7,506 nucleotides of DNA from Candidatus Poribacteria bacterium. Its GTDB lineage: Bacteria > Poribacteria > WGA-4E > WGA-3G. Of the stretch, positions 5,915-7,506 are shown piece after piece. The stretch lies in the NCBI GenBank assembly GCA_009845505.1, contig VXZL01000577.1, positions 1 through 7,506 of the forward strand, given 5' to 3'. Made by a program: the position numbers and the translations under genes. The notes beneath the pieces were generated by a model that had not been told where the DNA came from, searched no databases, and was given only the letters and a program-made list of their open reading frames with translations. Numbering within the stretch: the first letter of the stretch is position 1; each line of letters begins with the position of its first letter.

Positions 5915-7405
5915 TTACGAATACGTTTCAATTATTGCTTTTGCAGACTCGTCAAGACTTGGGAGCAATGTTTCTCTTTTGATATTGACTAAATCAAGCT
6001 CATCCAGAATGCTTTTCTTGTCCTCCGACGGTATCTCGCAAGTGTAATAACCATAAATCGGAATTCCTGAAGTGGACTTTAGAACCTCATTGCGTTCAAA
6101 TCTTTCGTGAAATGCCGAAATAAGGAAGGCACCAGATTGCGCCTGGATGCGTTCGAAGGATCGCTCCGGCTCTACGATGAATACCCGGTAGAAATCCTTG
6201 GGATCAATGCGCTCCTCGAATTGAGACTTTTCTTTTCGCATCAACTGGTAAAGACGGTTGAGGGAATATTGATAATTGATTGGATAACCCCGAGGTAAGC
6301 CGGTCTCACCCCAAGGAGTGATTTCACCCATTGGCCAACCTAAGAGTACGTTTTGATCTATCCATGGAAGTTTGGCGAAATTGGCAATCACGGAGACTGT
6401 ATCACTGTTGAAAGTCTTAATTGATTCCCGTGGTAAGGAAAAGACGTGTAGTTTCCCAGGCTGGGTGGTGTTGGCACCGAAACAACACCAGAACAGCGCC
6501 ACCAGTGGGTTACGTGTAATATCAAGAAGTCTAGTTTTGAGTCCATGGTGCTGAGCAATCACCCATTGGGCAAAAGCTGATCGGGTGCCTTGAAAATCTA
6601 TTGGTCGCCTTGCCATGAGGTCAAGAAGCATTTTACCTTCATTGACACGAAATCTGGACTTCCCCTCATTCGAGTGTCGCATTACAGAGGGGCGTAAATC
6701 CCAACCGTTTGCAGCCTCACCTCGGAAAAACAATATTGCATCGGGGAGATGTGACTTGGTGATTCTGCATGCCTCAAGCAAATCTTCTATACATCGGATG
6801 GTGTTAGTTGAAAACCATGTCTCATCGTATTTGGGGTATGACATGTACTCGGGAAACAGTTTAGCTTGCCAAAGCTTAGTCTCCCACGGATGTGTACCTA
6901 CTAGGTTGGCCCCCGATAAATTTGCTCCTTCAAAACATGCCCAACGTACGTCAACACTCTCAAAATGAGCATTATTAAGATTTGCATTTGTAAGATCTGA
7001 ACTCGAGAGCTCTACTTCTGTGAAAAATACATTCGACATATCTGCTCCGCTTAGCTTGGCACCCCGCATTTGTGTCCGGTTCAGCGTAGCATGTTTGAAG
7101 TCAGCACCATCAAGCCCCAAATGGGAAAGATTTGCATTGCTTAAATCAGCACCACAAAACTTCGCTTTCCTGAAATCTCCTCCACTAAATGCGGGCCCCG
7201 ATAAAGAAGCCTTACTCAATTTAGCCCCCTCGAAATTAATCCCGGGGAGGGAGACCACGCTATTGATACTTGCAAGCCCCGCCTTTCGGTACTCCAAGTG
7301 TAGATCCATGCCTGAGAAATCTGGAGTGAAAGATTGAGAATGCCGTCTTCTGTTCCAACTATCGACGCCTTCTAGGAGCCACTGAATGTGCTGGAGATTC
7401 GCCAT
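5915..7405 (-). CDS. Pentapeptide-repeat / FRG domain fusion protein
   Basis: The 496-residue protein has three parts. Residues 1-50 include LLEGVDSWNRRR and PDFSGMDL, a lead-in often seen before pentapeptide repeats. Residues 56-170 are 23 pentapeptides in unbroken register (from INFEG, AKLSK to ANLSG, ANLVG) with Leu, Phe, Met or Val at each central position. This predicts about six coils of a right-handed quadrilateral beta-helix. From about 222 comes an FRG domain: FFRGE (226-230), WDLRPSVMR, and the hallmark AQHHGLKTRLLD (284-295) followed by NPLVALFW. Its C-terminal part includes QSGAFLISAF and ends near residue 490. FRG is named for its F/Y-R-G motif and has no established biochemical role. 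Some pentapeptide helices mimic DNA; whether this one does is unknown. There is no signal peptide or membrane segment, so it should be cytoplasmic. A weak ATAGG precedes the ATG. It heads a probable two-gene operon. Domain calls are firm; function is open. Confidence 0.9.
   Translation of the reverse strand: MANLQHIQWLLEGVDSWNRRRHSQSFTPDFSGMDLHLEYRKAGLASINSVVSLPGINFEGAKLSKASLSGPAFSGGDFRKAKFCGADLSNANLSHLGLDGADFKHATLNRTQMRGAKLSGADMSNVFFTEVELSSSDLTNANLNNAHFESVDVRWACFEGANLSGANLVGTHPWETKLWQAKLFPEYMSYPKYDETWFSTNTIRCIEDLLEACRITKSHLPDAILFFRGEAANGWDLRPSVMRHSNEGKSRFRVNEGKMLLDLMARRPIDFQGTRSAFAQWVIAQHHGLKTRLLDITRNPLVALFWCCFGANTTQPGKLHVFSLPRESIKTFNSDTVSVIANFAKLPWIDQNVLLGWPMGEITPWGETGLPRGYPINYQYSLNRLYQLMRKEKSQFEERIDPKDFYRVFIVEPERSFERIQAQSGAFLISAFHERFERNEVLKSTSGIPIYGYYTCEIPSEDKKSILDELDLVNIKRETLLPSLDESAKAIIETYS
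6896..7240 (-). repeat. Array of 23 in-register pentapeptide codon blocks
   Basis: Fifteen-base units encode A(D/N)LxG-like pentapeptides, residues 56-170 of the FRG fusion. The repeat is strong at protein level and diverged at DNA level, so it is an old structural repeat and not a recent expansion. Confidence 0.85.
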
Positions 7406-7506
7406 GTAACCTATCTGATTTATTTCGCTACGTATCCGCTCTATGCTCTGCTTGTTTGCTGATCACAACTTTGGGTTACACCAAGGGTTGAGACAAAACA
7501 CTACTG
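7406..7506 (-). promoter_or_regulatory. Leader and possible promoter of the FRG operon
   Basis: These 101 bases precede the FRG gene and contain no gene. On the minus strand TTGTGA and CATAGA stand 17 bases apart (about 7465-7437). They match the sigma-70 boxes poorly (four and three of six), so this is only a candidate. An imperfect inverted repeat, CTTTGG...CCAAGG, lies around 7470-7487 and could be an operator. The promoter may lie outside the window. Confidence 0.2.

Noticed and set aside
6896..7240. CRISPR array or tandem DNA repeat suggested by the periodic pattern
   Set aside because: The 15-base periodicity comes from pentapeptide codons. The units differ in DNA sequence and there are no spacers.
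6107..7337. Plus-strand open frames opposite the FRG fusion gene
   Set aside because: They are antisense shadows; the longest, at 6615-6968 and 7020-7337, mirror the FRG and pentapeptide codons and carry no independent motif.

Overview
The window looks like an accessory or defence island from a bacterial chromosome or large mobile element. Base composition is moderate, and the type I restriction proteins look proteobacterial in general character. I cannot name the organism. Every supportable gene lies on the minus strand, so the window reads from right to left.

Layout in transcription order: (1) 7506-7406, a short leader; (2) 7405-5915, a 496-residue protein joining a long pentapeptide-repeat beta-helix to a C-terminal FRG domain; (3) 5888-4878, a 336-residue, mainly helical protein I cannot assign, with some HEPN-like features; (4) 4785-4748, a terminator-like hairpin that probably closes this two-gene unit; (5) 4730-4609, a short stretch rich in inverted repeats; (6) 4608-4297, the decayed 5' end of a DNA methyltransferase gene, with a frame change and an altered catalytic motif, running into the start of hsdR; (7) 4313-1287, an intact type I restriction subunit HsdR of the EcoR124I (type IC) kind; (8) 1290-4, a complete two-domain specificity subunit HsdS that overlaps hsdR by ATGA; (9) a second ATGA overlap at 7-4 that marks the start of another gene leaving the window, most likely hsdM.

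HsdR would translocate and cut DNA, HsdS would choose the target sequence, and the unseen HsdM would modify it. The FRG/pentapeptide gene and its partner form a separate unit next to the restriction system. A defence or toxin-type role for that pair is inferred from neighbourhood and fold hints and is not shown by the sequence. The methyltransferase remnant between the units is a scar of earlier rearrangement and suggests that modules have been exchanged here.
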